Part shown: piece after piece, positions 9,131 through 16,675 of the stretch | How the letters are laid out: each line of letters opens with the position of its first letter | Numbering within the stretch: the first letter of the stretch is position 1 | Assembly (NCBI RefSeq): GCF_046764005.1 | Contig: NZ_JBKOFW010000002.1 | Span: 1 to 64,000 of the forward strand | DNA length: 64,000 nt | Source: Oryzobacter faecalis | GTDB lineage: Bacteria; Actinomycetota; Actinomycetes; Actinomycetales; Dermatophilaceae | Direction: 5' to 3' | Made by a program: the position numbers and the translations under genes | Notes under the pieces: model-generated | What the model saw: only the letters and a program-made list of their open reading frames with translations | What the model was told of the DNA's origin: nothing | Databases searched by the model: none

Positions 9131-9184
9131 CGCGGTCGTGTGCTCAGGTGGCTGCCCTGGCGGCCACCTGGGCACACGACCGCG
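9131..9184. repeat. 42-bp palindromic element, copy 1
   Basis: The core runs 9137-9178 with arms CGTGTGCTCAGGTGGC and GCCACCTGGGCACACG; pairing extends outward to CGCGGTCG/CGACCGCG, giving a 22-bp stem with one wobble pair. Five relatives lie at 44461, 44522, 45553, 45614 and 46499, all 42-44 bp long and in the same orientation (TGGCTG left, GACCA right). Confidence 0.85.
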
Positions 9185-9225
9185 GGAGGCGCCTACCCTG
9201 TGTCGTGCCCGGGTCGCCCGGGCGA

Positions 9226-9312
9226 GGAGGGCTCGCATAGTGGCCTAGTGCGGCGGTCTTGAAAACCGCTATGGCGGCAACGTCATCGTGGGTTCGAATC
9301 CCACGCCCTCCG
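9226..9312 (+). tRNA. tRNA-Ser (anticodon TGA)
   Basis: The acceptor stem GGAGGGC pairs with GCCCTCC. The anticodon stem GCGGT/ACCGC carries loop CTTGAAA with anticodon TGA, which reads serine UCA. A long variable arm (TATGGCGGCAACGTCATC) and T arm GTGGG-TTCGAAT-CCCAC complete a class II tRNA. The discriminator is G and CCA is not encoded. A strong hairpin and repeated copies of its 3' end follow. Confidence 0.96.
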
Positions 9313-9314
9313 CT

Positions 9315-9361
9315 CGCGAGATGCGGACGGGCCGAGGAACGAGGTTCGTCCGCATCTCGCG
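9315..9361 (+). terminator. Hairpin directly behind tRNA-Ser
   Basis: CGCGAGATGCGGACG (9315-9329) pairs perfectly with CGTCCGCATCTCGCG (9347-9361) around a 17-base loop. It begins three bases after the tRNA discriminator. It probably terminates or protects the tRNA transcript; there is no T tract. Confidence 0.6.
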
Positions 9362-9373
9362 AATCGAGCACGC

Positions 9374-9530
9374 GGGATTCGGGAGGAGGGGCGAGGAACG
9401 AGCCCCGACGGTTCCCACGCCCTCCGCTGGACTCCGGCGGGCGCGGAGCGCCCTTGGAGTGCCTGCGGAGCGGCGGTGGGATGACGGGGAGCCTCGAACG
9501 GAGTGAGAGGCGGAGTCCCACGCCCTCCGC
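9374..9530 (+). repeat. Two copies of the tRNA-Ser 3' end in a repeated scaffold
   Basis: TCCCACGCCCTCCGCT, the 3' strand of the T stem plus acceptor of tRNA-Ser (9299-9314), recurs at 9413-9428, and 15 of its bases recur at 9516-9530. Each copy is preceded by a CGAG-rich segment; the first follows GGGATTCGGGAGGA (9374-9387), which matches 13 of 14 bases at the same place behind tRNA-Gly (36222-36235). The copies lack the 5' half of a tRNA, so they are not tRNA pseudogenes in the usual sense. Confidence 0.8.
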
Positions 9531-9547
9531 AGCCCACCCGACGGTCG

Positions 9548-9594
9548 GGTCGAGGTGAAAGGCGACCACCTGACGGTCGGGTTCCACCTCGACC
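9548..9594 (+). terminator. Hairpin before the YtxH-like gene
   Basis: GGTCGAGGTG (9548-9557) pairs with CACCTCGACC (9585-9594). The segment also contains a direct repeat of ACGGTCGGGT (9541 and 9574). It marks the far end of the tRNA-Ser downstream region and may be the true terminator. Confidence 0.4.
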
Positions 9595-9648
9595 GGGTGC
9601 GGCGACGGTCCGCGGGTATGGTCGGAGGCCGACGAAAGGATCCACCCC

Positions 9649-10011
9649 ATGGCGAAGCTGTCGTTCCTCGCCGGCCTGGCGGCCGGGTACGTCCTCGGTG
9701 CCCGCGCGGGCAAGCACCGCTACGAGCAGATCCGCCGGACGTCCTCGAAGGTGTGGAACTCCGGCCCGGTCCAGAAGCAGGTCGGGATCGCCAAGGAGGC
9801 CGCGAGGACCAAGGCGGCCCCGGTGGTCGCCGACCTCGTCGCCGACGCCGCCCGCGCGACGGGCGAGCGGCTGCGGGCCAGCCGCACCGTGTCGACGGAG
9901 GCGATCCGCAGCGCCCCCGAGACCCGTCCCGGGGGCGACGGCGCGAGCCACACCGCGCCCCACGGCGACCCCTGGGCAACGGCGACCCGCCGCACCGACG
10001 GCGCCGCCTGA
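9649..10011 (+). CDS. YtxH-like small membrane-anchored protein
   Basis: A 120-residue protein beginning MAKLSFLAGLAAGYVLGARAG, a short glycine-rich membrane segment ending in the GARAG motif, then a charged helical region (HRYEQIRRTSSKVWNSGPVQ) and a disordered tail. This is a very common actinobacterial small protein of unknown function, resembling YtxH and sometimes misannotated as protoporphyrinogen oxidase. ATG at 9649 follows GAAAGGA. It appears to stand alone. Confidence 0.8.
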   Translation: MAKLSFLAGLAAGYVLGARAGKHRYEQIRRTSSKVWNSGPVQKQVGIAKEAARTKAAPVVADLVADAARATGERLRASRTVSTEAIRSAPETRPGGDGASHTAPHGDPWATATRRTDGAA

Positions 10012-10527
10012 CCGCGAGCGCCGCAGCCCCCTCCCGAGGGCCGTGACCGCGGAAGGGGTCGCCCTGACCACCACGTCCGCACCCGCCGCCGGGTCGGGAC
10101 ATGCCACACCGCCGGCCACGCCGGACCTCTGCGCCCCCTGCGGCGCCAGGTCCCGACGTGGCCGGCTCCCCGTGTGACGGGACCGTCGCCCCGACGTCGC
10201 GCGTGTCCGGCCCGGCGTCGCGGCGCCCCGAGGTCCCGGTGCCGCCCTCCCGCCCCTGATCGGTCGGGCCGCACCGTGGATCCCGCTGGGTTCCACGACG
10301 ACGAGGAGCCGTCCGGTCCCGCCCTGATACGGCAGGCCCCGAGAATTTCTCGCCGGCCCGTCCGGGCCGCCCCGAGCCGAGCCCTCGAGCGGCGCCGTCC
10401 GGCGCGAATCCGTGCAGGTCGGCGTGTATCACGGTCCCGATCAGCGACTCCTGTTCCACGTCGACCGTGATCACTACGCTGGGCGCGACCGCTCTCGCCC
10501 CGGTTCCTTCCCCCCCCAGGAGACCCG
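10012..10527. promoter_or_regulatory. 516-bp upstream region of the protease-CHAT operon
   Basis: No convincing gene is present. Two palindromes stand out: CGAGAATTTCTCG (10340-10352), and an inverted repeat of ATCACGGTC (10428-10436) with GACCGTGAT (10463-10471). The second overlaps the spacer of a possible promoter whose -10 is TACGCT (10475-10480), about 48 bases ahead of the protease start. Either palindrome could be the operator or autoregulatory site of this operon. The rest is GC-rich with no features I could identify. Confidence 0.45.
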
Positions 10528-12411
10528 ATGGCCGCCAAGCCCTCCGAGCAGGCCCCTTCCGACGGCTCTGCCGGGTCCGAGCGCCCCGGCCCCCGTCCCG
10601 AGCAGCCCGTGGATGAGCCCTCCCCGCTCCCGCCGTTCCCCGTGCTCTCCCCGCTGCTCGCTCGCCGGCTCAACGCCCGGGTCCTCGACCCCGAGGCGGC
10701 CTACCTCGCACCGGGGCAGCCGCTGCCGCTGCCGACCGTGTACGTCTCCGACACCCTCCTCGTGCGCGACGTGTCCGACCCCTCGCTCGACGGCGAGGGG
10801 CAGCTGACCCGCGTGCAGGAGCTGCAGGAGCTGGCCAGGCAGGTCGGCGCCGACTCGTTCAGCGTGCAGTCGATCGGCTCGCCCACGACGCTCCCGCTCC
10901 CCCGCAGCGTCGCCGAGGCCCTCTCGCCCGAGGCGGAGGTCACGGTGACCCGCGTGCGGCTCGAGCGCCAGGGCGACCAGGCCGGCAAGTCCCCCGACGC
11001 GTGGCGCTTCCTCCAGACGGCCCTGACCTCCACCTCGGACCGGGCCGCGATCCTCTACGACAAGCTCGGGCTCGGCCGCCTCCCCGACCCCGACGGCGAG
11101 GAGTCCCCCGAGGAGCAGGCCCGTCGCCGGCGCCGCGACACCCGCGGCCGCAGCATGGCTTCCGGCGTCACCGTCGAGCACGTCCTCACCGCCGGTGGCG
11201 GCGTCTGGGGCGGCGGGGGCGGCGTGTGGGGCGGAGGCGGTGGCGTCTGGGGCGGTGGCGGTGGCGTCTGGGGCGGCGGTGGCGGCGTGTGGGGCGGCGG
11301 GGGCCTCCTCGCCGAGTACGGCGCGCCCGGAGTCGGCGGCCGTACCCCGGTCGTCTGGTCCGCCCCCGACCCGCGGCTCGCCGTCAGGGCCGGCCTGCCG
11401 GACGAGCCGCCCGTGGTCGCGATCCTCGACACCGGCCTCGGCGAGCACTCCTGGTTCCCGCCCGAGGGCGAGAAGGCCACCGTCGACGACTGCCCCGGCG
11501 GCGCCGCCTGCCCCGGCGTGCACCGCCGCGTCGTCCACGCCGGCCGGGAGGTCGGCGTCTGGAAGGAGCCCTCGCGCGACCCCGAGAACACCGGTGTCAT
11601 CATCGACGAGGTCAACGGGCTCATGGACGTGCTCTGCGGCCACGGCACCTTCATCGCCGGCATCGTCCGCCAGCGCTGCCCCGAGGCCGTCATCCTCGCC
11701 GTTCCGATCATGGCGTCCGACGGAGCCGCTTTGGAGGAGGACGTCATCGACGCCCTCACCCTCCTCCTCGCGCGCCACAAGGCCGCGAAGGACGACCCCT
11801 CGATCCGGCACGGACGCCTCGACGTCCTCAACCTCTCGCTCGGCTACTACCACGAGACACCGGACGAGGCCGACGACACCGCGCTCCACGACCTCCTGCG
11901 CGAGTTCGGCCGGGAGGGCGTCGTCGTCGTCGCCTGCGCAGGCAACGACGCGACCCGTGCCCGCTTCTTCCCCGCGGCCTTCGCGACCACCGCCGACACC
12001 GCCCTCGTCGGCGTCGGCGCCACCAACCCGGACGACCGCAGCGTCGCCCTGTTCTCCAACGTCGGCGACTGGGTGACGGCGCACGCACCGGGCGCCGGGA
12101 TCGTCAGCACGGTCCCGAGGACGCTGTCCGGCTCCGGGCAGGCCGGCGTCTCGGTCAAGGGGGTGGGCCCGGGGCCCCGGTCGAGCATCGACTTCGACGA
12201 CTTCCGGTCCGGGTTCGCGGTCTGGAGCGGCACCTCGTTCGCGGCCCCGTGGGTCGCCGGTGACATCGCCCGCGAGATCGTCCGCCCCTCCCCCGAGGAC
12301 GACCGGGCGACCGTTGCCCCGGGGGCCGGCCGGGCCAAGGCGGCCGCAGCGACCGTCGTCGCCAAGGCGAACCGCGAGCGGTTCCCCAAGCGCAGGACGA
12401 AGGAGGAGTGA
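10528..12411 (+). CDS. Subtilisin-like S8 serine peptidase with GGGVWGG repeats
   Basis: A 627-residue S8 family protease with the complete triad: Asp301 (AILDTGLGEHSW), His372 (CGHGTFIAGI) and Ser570 (SGTSFAAPWVAG). No signal peptide is visible, so it should act inside the cell. An uncharacterised N-terminal region (1-220) precedes five perfect heptads of GGGVWGG type (residues 223-259, Trp at 227, 234, 241, 248 and 255), then the catalytic domain. The tail is basic. Its TGA overlaps the ATG of the sigma factor (TGATG), and the four genes from here to 16042 form one coupled operon. It may process a partner such as the CHAT protein; that is inference. Confidence 0.9.
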   Translation: MAAKPSEQAPSDGSAGSERPGPRPEQPVDEPSPLPPFPVLSPLLARRLNARVLDPEAAYLAPGQPLPLPTVYVSDTLLVRDVSDPSLDGEGQLTRVQELQELARQVGADSFSVQSIGSPTTLPLPRSVAEALSPEAEVTVTRVRLERQGDQAGKSPDAWRFLQTALTSTSDRAAILYDKLGLGRLPDPDGEESPEEQARRRRRDTRGRSMASGVTVEHVLTAGGGVWGGGGGVWGGGGGVWGGGGGVWGGGGGVWGGGGLLAEYGAPGVGGRTPVVWSAPDPRLAVRAGLPDEPPVVAILDTGLGEHSWFPPEGEKATVDDCPGGAACPGVHRRVVHAGREVGVWKEPSRDPENTGVIIDEVNGLMDVLCGHGTFIAGIVRQRCPEAVILAVPIMASDGAALEEDVIDALTLLLARHKAAKDDPSIRHGRLDVLNLSLGYYHETPDEADDTALHDLLREFGREGVVVVACAGNDATRARFFPAAFATTADTALVGVGATNPDDRSVALFSNVGDWVTAHAPGAGIVSTVPRTLSGSGQAGVSVKGVGPGPRSSIDFDDFRSGFAVWSGTSFAAPWVAGDIAREIVRPSPEDDRATVAPGAGRAKAAAATVVAKANRERFPKRRTKEE

Positions 12412-12992
12412 TGTCCCCCGACGACACGGTGCACACCCTCTCGACGAGGGCGGCCGCGGCCTTCCGCGGGTACCGGGACGGCGAGGTGCGGGCCATGGAC
12501 GAGCTCGTCGACCTCCTCACCCCGGTCCTCTGGCACACCGCCCGGGCGCAGGGCGCCGGCGACCAGCTCGCCCAGGACGCCGTCCAGACCGCGTGGCTGC
12601 GGCTCGTCGAGGGCGCCGAGCGGATCAAGGACCCGCAGGCCGTCATGGGCTGGCTCATCGTCACCGTGCGCCGCGAGTGCTGGCGCTCCACCCGCGTCGC
12701 CGGGCGCACCGACGGCGAGCTCGACGAGGGCACCCCCGACGTGCAGCCCGACCCGGCGACCGTCGCGGTCCGGCGCGAGGACCACCGCGTCCTCTGGGCG
12801 CACGTGCAGCGGCTCACCCCTCGCTGCCAGGCCCTGCTGCGCGTCATCGCCTTCGCCGACAAGCCCGACTACGCCGCCGTGTCCGAAGCCCTCAAGATGC
12901 CGGTGGGGAGCATCGGCCCCACCCGAGGACGGTGCCTCGCCAAGCTGCGCACCGCCCTCGCCGACGACCCCGCCTGGGGAGGTGCCCTGTGA
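12411..12992 (+). CDS. ECF-type RNA polymerase sigma factor
   Basis: A 193-residue sigma-70 family protein with only regions 2 and 4. Region 2 spans about residues 25-85 (QLAQDAVQTAWLRLVEG, then VMGWLIVTVRRECWR), and region 4 about 125-185 (LTPRCQALLRVIAF then YAAVSEALKMPVGSIGPTRG, a helix-turn-helix). The ATG at 12411 has AGGAGG four bases upstream inside the protease gene; the GTG at 12408 is too close to it. It overlaps the protease by one base and the next gene by four. No zinc-finger anti-sigma is encoded beside it, so control by the protease, the 162-residue protein or CHAT partner is likely. Confidence 0.88.
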   Translation: MSPDDTVHTLSTRAAAAFRGYRDGEVRAMDELVDLLTPVLWHTARAQGAGDQLAQDAVQTAWLRLVEGAERIKDPQAVMGWLIVTVRRECWRSTRVAGRTDGELDEGTPDVQPDPATVAVRREDHRVLWAHVQRLTPRCQALLRVIAFADKPDYAAVSEALKMPVGSIGPTRGRCLAKLRTALADDPAWGGAL

Positions 12993-13477
12993 ACGCCGAC
13001 CACGACCTCGCCGCACAGCCACTCGACGAGCTCGACGACCGCATCCTCGCGGCCATCGCCGACGTGCTGCGCGCCAACGACCCCGTCCCGGCCGGGCTGG
13101 CCGACGACGTCAAGTTCGCCCTCACCGTCCAGGCGCTGCACGCCGAGGTCGCCGAGCTGCAACGGCTCGGCGCGGAGACGGCCCTCGCCCGGTCGGAGTA
13201 CACGCGCACCCAGACACTGACCTTCAGCGCCGAGGCCCTGTCGGCGATGGTGACCCTGTCGCCGATCGACGACGACGAGGTCCGGGTCGACGGCTGGGTC
13301 ACCGGCCTGGACTCCTCGGCCACCGTCGAGCTGCGCGCCGACGGGGGCACGACGACCGCCGAGGTCGACGAGGACGGCCGGTTCACCTTCGAGCGGGCCC
13401 CCCGCGGGCTCGTGCGGTTCGTGTTCCTGCCCTCCGGCGACGTCCGTCCCGTCATCACGCCGACCGTCGAGATCTGA
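12989..13477 (+). CDS. Uncharacterised protein with helical N-terminus and beta domain
   Basis: A 162-residue protein starting at GTG inside the sigma-factor stop (GTGA overlap), with GGAGG well placed upstream. Residues 10-60 are predicted helical (LDELDDRILAAIADVLRAND, then a leucine-rich helix). Residues 85-162 look like a transthyretin/carboxypeptidase-regulatory-like beta sandwich: VRVDGWVTGLDSSATVEL, TAEVDEDGRFTFERAPRG. No membrane segment. Its place beside a sigma factor makes an anti-sigma or adaptor role plausible, but no known anti-sigma motif is seen. Its TGA is in the same frame as the CHAT reading frame that follows. Confidence 0.75.
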   Translation: MNADHDLAAQPLDELDDRILAAIADVLRANDPVPAGLADDVKFALTVQALHAEVAELQRLGAETALARSEYTRTQTLTFSAEALSAMVTLSPIDDDEVRVDGWVTGLDSSATVELRADGGTTTAEVDEDGRFTFERAPRGLVRFVFLPSGDVRPVITPTVEI

Positions 13478-13486
13478 GGCTCGCGG

Positions 13487-16042
13487 ATCAGCGCGGACCT
13501 CCACGACCACGTCACCCGCCTCGTCGAGGAAGCCGTCCTCGCGAACGCCGCGGGCGCCCCCTCGCGGGCCGAGTCCATCCTGCGCCGGGCGCTGCGCCGC
13601 CTCGACGGCGACGGTGCCGCCGGCCCCCACGACGTCGCGACGCTGCGCGCGCGGGTCCACGTCACGCACGCGGTGGCCCGGGTCCAGCGCGGGGACCGGG
13701 AGGGCGCCTTCGCGCTGCTCGACGCGGCGGACGAGCTCCTCGCCGGGCGGCCGTCGACGCCGGTCCACTCGCTGTCGGTGGTCCAGCGGGCGGGACTGCA
13801 CGGGCGGGTCGGCGAGTGGGAGCGCACGCGGGTGCTCCTCGAGGGCGTCGCGCTCACTGCGGAGGTCGCCCCGCGCACCCGCTGCCTGCTCCACCTCAAC
13901 CTCGGGTTGACCTACCAGTTCCTCGGCCGGTACCACGACAGCGACGTCCGGCTCCGGCGCGCACACCAGGATGCAGTGGCGCTCGGCTTCCCGGACCTCG
14001 CCGCCGCCGCCGTGCACAACCGCGGCCGGCTCCAGCTGCTCCTCGGGAACCTGCCCCGGGCGCTCGCGCTCATGGAGCAGGCCCGCGAGCTCGGCGACGC
14101 GCTGCTCCCGCCTGCGGCAGCGCTCGACCGGGCGCGCGTCCTCACCGAGGCCGGGCTGCTCGACCAGGCCCTCGAGATGCTCGAGGAGGGCGCGGCGGCC
14201 GCCCGCGCAGGCGGGGTCGCGCACGACGTCGCCGAGGCCGACCTCGAGCGGGCGCGCATCGCCCTCCTGCGCGGCGAGGTCACCGAGGCCCGGCGCTGGG
14301 CGTCGCGCGCCGAGAGGCGGTTCGCGAGGGGGTCGGAGTCGGCCTGGACGGTGCGGGCGTCCCTGCTCCGGCTGCAGGCCGAGATGCTCGAGGGGCGGCG
14401 GCCACGGGCCGTCGCCACCACCCTGGACCGGCTCGTCGCGGGGCCGGCCGCGGCGAGCGCGGTGGCGACCGAGGCCGCGGTCCTCGCGGCCGAGGCCAAC
14501 GCCCTCGTCGGCCGTACCGAGGCGGCCCGCGCCCACCTCGACCGACCCGAGCTGCGACGGCCGACGACCTTCTCCCTGCGCCTCCAGCGAACCCTCGCCC
14601 TCGCCGAGCTCCACGACGCGGAGGGCCGCCCCGACCTCGTCCGTCGCGAGCTGCGCCGCGGCGCCCACAGCCTGGCCGTCGAGCAGGCGCGGCACACCTC
14701 CCTCGACTCGCGCACCGCCGTCGCCCTGCACACGCGGCGGCTGCGGGACGCCCACCTCGACCACGCCCTCGCCACCGGGTCCCCGGCACAGGTGTTCTCG
14801 GCGACCGAACTGTGGCGCGGTGTCTCACAACGGCTTCCGCCCCTCGTGTCCTCCCCCGACGTCGAGCTGGCCCGCCTCACCGCCGACGCGCGCCGCCTCC
14901 ACGCGGAGGCGTTCGACACGCCGGACGCCGCCCGTCGCTCGGCCCTCGAGGCACGGGCGCGCGAGGCGGAGCGCGCCGTCGCCCGGCGCGACTGGGAGCA
15001 GCACCGCGCCGGTGGCACGGGCACCGAGGAGCGCGCCGTCACGGTCTCGGCCCTGCGCCCGCTGCTCGAGGGCGCCCGTGCCGGGCTGCTCAGCCTGTTC
15101 CTGCACCGCGACGTCCTCTGGGCGGTCACCGTCGACCCGTCGGGAGCGCGGCTCACCCGGGTGCCGGGCGGGGATCGGGTCGTCGAGGTCGCGGCCCGGC
15201 TGCGCGCCGACATCACCACCCGGCGGCTCGCCCTGGGGACACCGCTCCACGAGGTCGTCGAGCGGTCGATGGCGCGCAGCGTCGGGGTGCTCGGAGACGC
15301 CCTGGGCCCGGTCCTGCCACGCTCGCACCGGCTCGTCGTCATCCCGTCGGCGTCGCTCGCGTCGTTCCCGTGGCGCCTCGTCCCGGGCATCCGCGGCCGG
15401 ATCGTCACGGTGGCGCCCTCGGCGACGTTCTGGGCGCGCCGGTCGACCCCTCCGGGTCAGGGGTCACCGGTGCAGCGGGTCGTCTCCCTCGCCGGTCCCG
15501 GCCTGTCGCGCGCGACGACCGAGGCCGAGGACGTCGCGCGGGTGTGGGGTCCGGACGTCGCCTCGGCGGCGGGCTCCCGCGGGGGCGTGGCCTCCGGCGA
15601 GCAGCTGCGGACCGCGCTGCGCGACGCCACCGTCGTCCACGTCGCCGCCCACGGGGTGCACCAGGACGAGAGCCCTCTCTTCTCGTCGGTCGTCATGGGC
15701 GACGGGCCGGTCTTCGCGCACGAGTTCCAGCGCACCGGCGTCGGCGCCGAGCACGTCATCCTCTCCTCGTGCGAGGTCGGACGCACGCACGTCCGCACGG
15801 GGGACGAGGCGCTCGGCCTCACCGCGAGCCTGCTCGCCACGGGTGTGCGGACGGTCGTCGCTTCCGTCGGACCCGTCGGCGACGAGGACGCGCACGCCGT
15901 GATGGCGGCGTACCACCGGGTGCTCGCGCAGGGGCTCGACGCCGCCCAGGCGCTCGACCTCGCGACGGCGGGCGTCGAGGAGGGCCGCCTGTTCTGCGCG
16001 TACGGCGCCGACTGGGCGCCCGCGCCGGACGACGCGGCCTGA
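13487..16042 (+). CDS. TPR-CHAT domain protein (caspase-like peptidase)
   Basis: About 851 residues: helical TPR-like repeats to about residue 450, then a C-terminal CHAT domain (caspase clan CD). The His-Cys dyad is intact: His722 in VHVAAHGVH and Cys762 in ILSSCEVGRTH, followed by the usual LTASLLATGVRTVVAS segment. CHAT proteins are proteases tied to cell-death and defence pathways. The start is unusual. Strong coding character continues upstream of the first GTG (13673) to the preceding stop, with no ATG, GTG or TTG. ATC at 13487 has GAGG seven bases upstream and gives an ISADLHDHVTRL start. An ATC start, TGA readthrough or a sequence error are the options. Confidence 0.82.
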   Translation: MSADLHDHVTRLVEEAVLANAAGAPSRAESILRRALRRLDGDGAAGPHDVATLRARVHVTHAVARVQRGDREGAFALLDAADELLAGRPSTPVHSLSVVQRAGLHGRVGEWERTRVLLEGVALTAEVAPRTRCLLHLNLGLTYQFLGRYHDSDVRLRRAHQDAVALGFPDLAAAAVHNRGRLQLLLGNLPRALALMEQARELGDALLPPAAALDRARVLTEAGLLDQALEMLEEGAAAARAGGVAHDVAEADLERARIALLRGEVTEARRWASRAERRFARGSESAWTVRASLLRLQAEMLEGRRPRAVATTLDRLVAGPAAASAVATEAAVLAAEANALVGRTEAARAHLDRPELRRPTTFSLRLQRTLALAELHDAEGRPDLVRRELRRGAHSLAVEQARHTSLDSRTAVALHTRRLRDAHLDHALATGSPAQVFSATELWRGVSQRLPPLVSSPDVELARLTADARRLHAEAFDTPDAARRSALEARAREAERAVARRDWEQHRAGGTGTEERAVTVSALRPLLEGARAGLLSLFLHRDVLWAVTVDPSGARLTRVPGGDRVVEVAARLRADITTRRLALGTPLHEVVERSMARSVGVLGDALGPVLPRSHRLVVIPSASLASFPWRLVPGIRGRIVTVAPSATFWARRSTPPGQGSPVQRVVSLAGPGLSRATTEAEDVARVWGPDVASAAGSRGGVASGEQLRTALRDATVVHVAAHGVHQDESPLFSSVVMGDGPVFAHEFQRTGVGAEHVILSSCEVGRTHVRTGDEALGLTASLLATGVRTVVASVGPVGDEDAHAVMAAYHRVLAQGLDAAQALDLATAGVEEGRLFCAYGADWAPAPDDAA

Positions 16043-16079
16043 GCCGGTCCGCCTCCCGGTGGGCCCGACGGCCCGACGG

Positions 16080-16673
16080 TCAGATGAAGATCGCGGGCTC
16101 GGAGAAGAGCGCGTCGTAGGGGTCCTGCGCCGGGTGGTCGGGGAAGCGCACCTGCGCCGGGATGCCCGTGGCGACCGCGCCTGCCGGGATCGGCTTCACG
16201 ACGACCGAGTTCGCGCCGATCTGCGCGTCGTCGCCGATCTCGATGTCCCCGAGGACGCGGGCGCCCGCACCGATGGTCACCCTGTCGCCGACCGTGGGGT
16301 GGCGCTTCGTCCCGCGAGCGAGCGTGCGTCCTCCGAGGGTGACGCCGTGGTACAGCATGACGTCGTCGCCGACCACCGCGGTGGCGCCGATGACGACGCC
16401 CATCCCGTGGTCGATGAAGAAGCGGCGGCCGATCTGCGCGCCGGGGTGGATCTCGACCCCGGTCACGGCGCGGACCGCCGTGGACAGGGCGCGGGCAGCA
16501 GGCCGTCCTCCGGGGCGCTGCCACAACCGGTGCAGGCCCCGGTAGGCCCAGATCGCGTGCAGCCCGGGCGAGTTCACGGCGACATCGAGCCGGTTCTCGG
16601 CGGCGGGGTCGCGCCGCATGGCGGCATCGAGGTCCTCGCGGATCCTCGCCCGGGCGTCACGGATGAGGGACAT
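16080..16673 (-). CDS. cysE: Serine O-acetyltransferase
   Basis: A 197-residue enzyme making O-acetylserine from serine and acetyl-CoA, the first step of cysteine synthesis. A helical N-terminal domain leads into a left-handed beta helix of hexapeptide repeats (residues 75-175: IGRRFFIDHGMGVVIGATAV, VTIGAGARVLGDIEIG, AQIGANSVVV). The catalytic His lies in the FIDHG segment and again in LYHGVTLGG. Length fits the short, EpsC-like bacterial form. It starts two bases after the cysK stop on the same strand, so the two enzymes are made together. Confidence 0.95.
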   Translation of the reverse strand: MSLIRDARARIREDLDAAMRRDPAAENRLDVAVNSPGLHAIWAYRGLHRLWQRPGGRPAARALSTAVRAVTGVEIHPGAQIGRRFFIDHGMGVVIGATAVVGDDVMLYHGVTLGGRTLARGTKRHPTVGDRVTIGAGARVLGDIEIGDDAQIGANSVVVKPIPAGAVATGIPAQVRFPDHPAQDPYDALFSEPAIFI

Positions 16674-16675
16674 GG

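Noticed and set aside
9299..9530. Genomic-island attachment sites at tRNA-Ser
   Set aside because: The repeated tRNA end would fit attL/attR, but the copies are only about 100 bp apart, no integrase gene is nearby, and the same scaffold follows a different tRNA.
11194..11304. Short tandem repeat that could be taken for a CRISPR-like or microsatellite array
   Set aside because: The units are 21 bp with no spacers, in frame, and encode the GGGVWGG heptads of the protease.
13673..16042. CHAT gene starting at GTG 13673
   Set aside because: It is the first standard start codon, but it drops about 62 residues of strongly coding sequence and leaves an unexplained gap after the previous gene. Kept only as an alternative.
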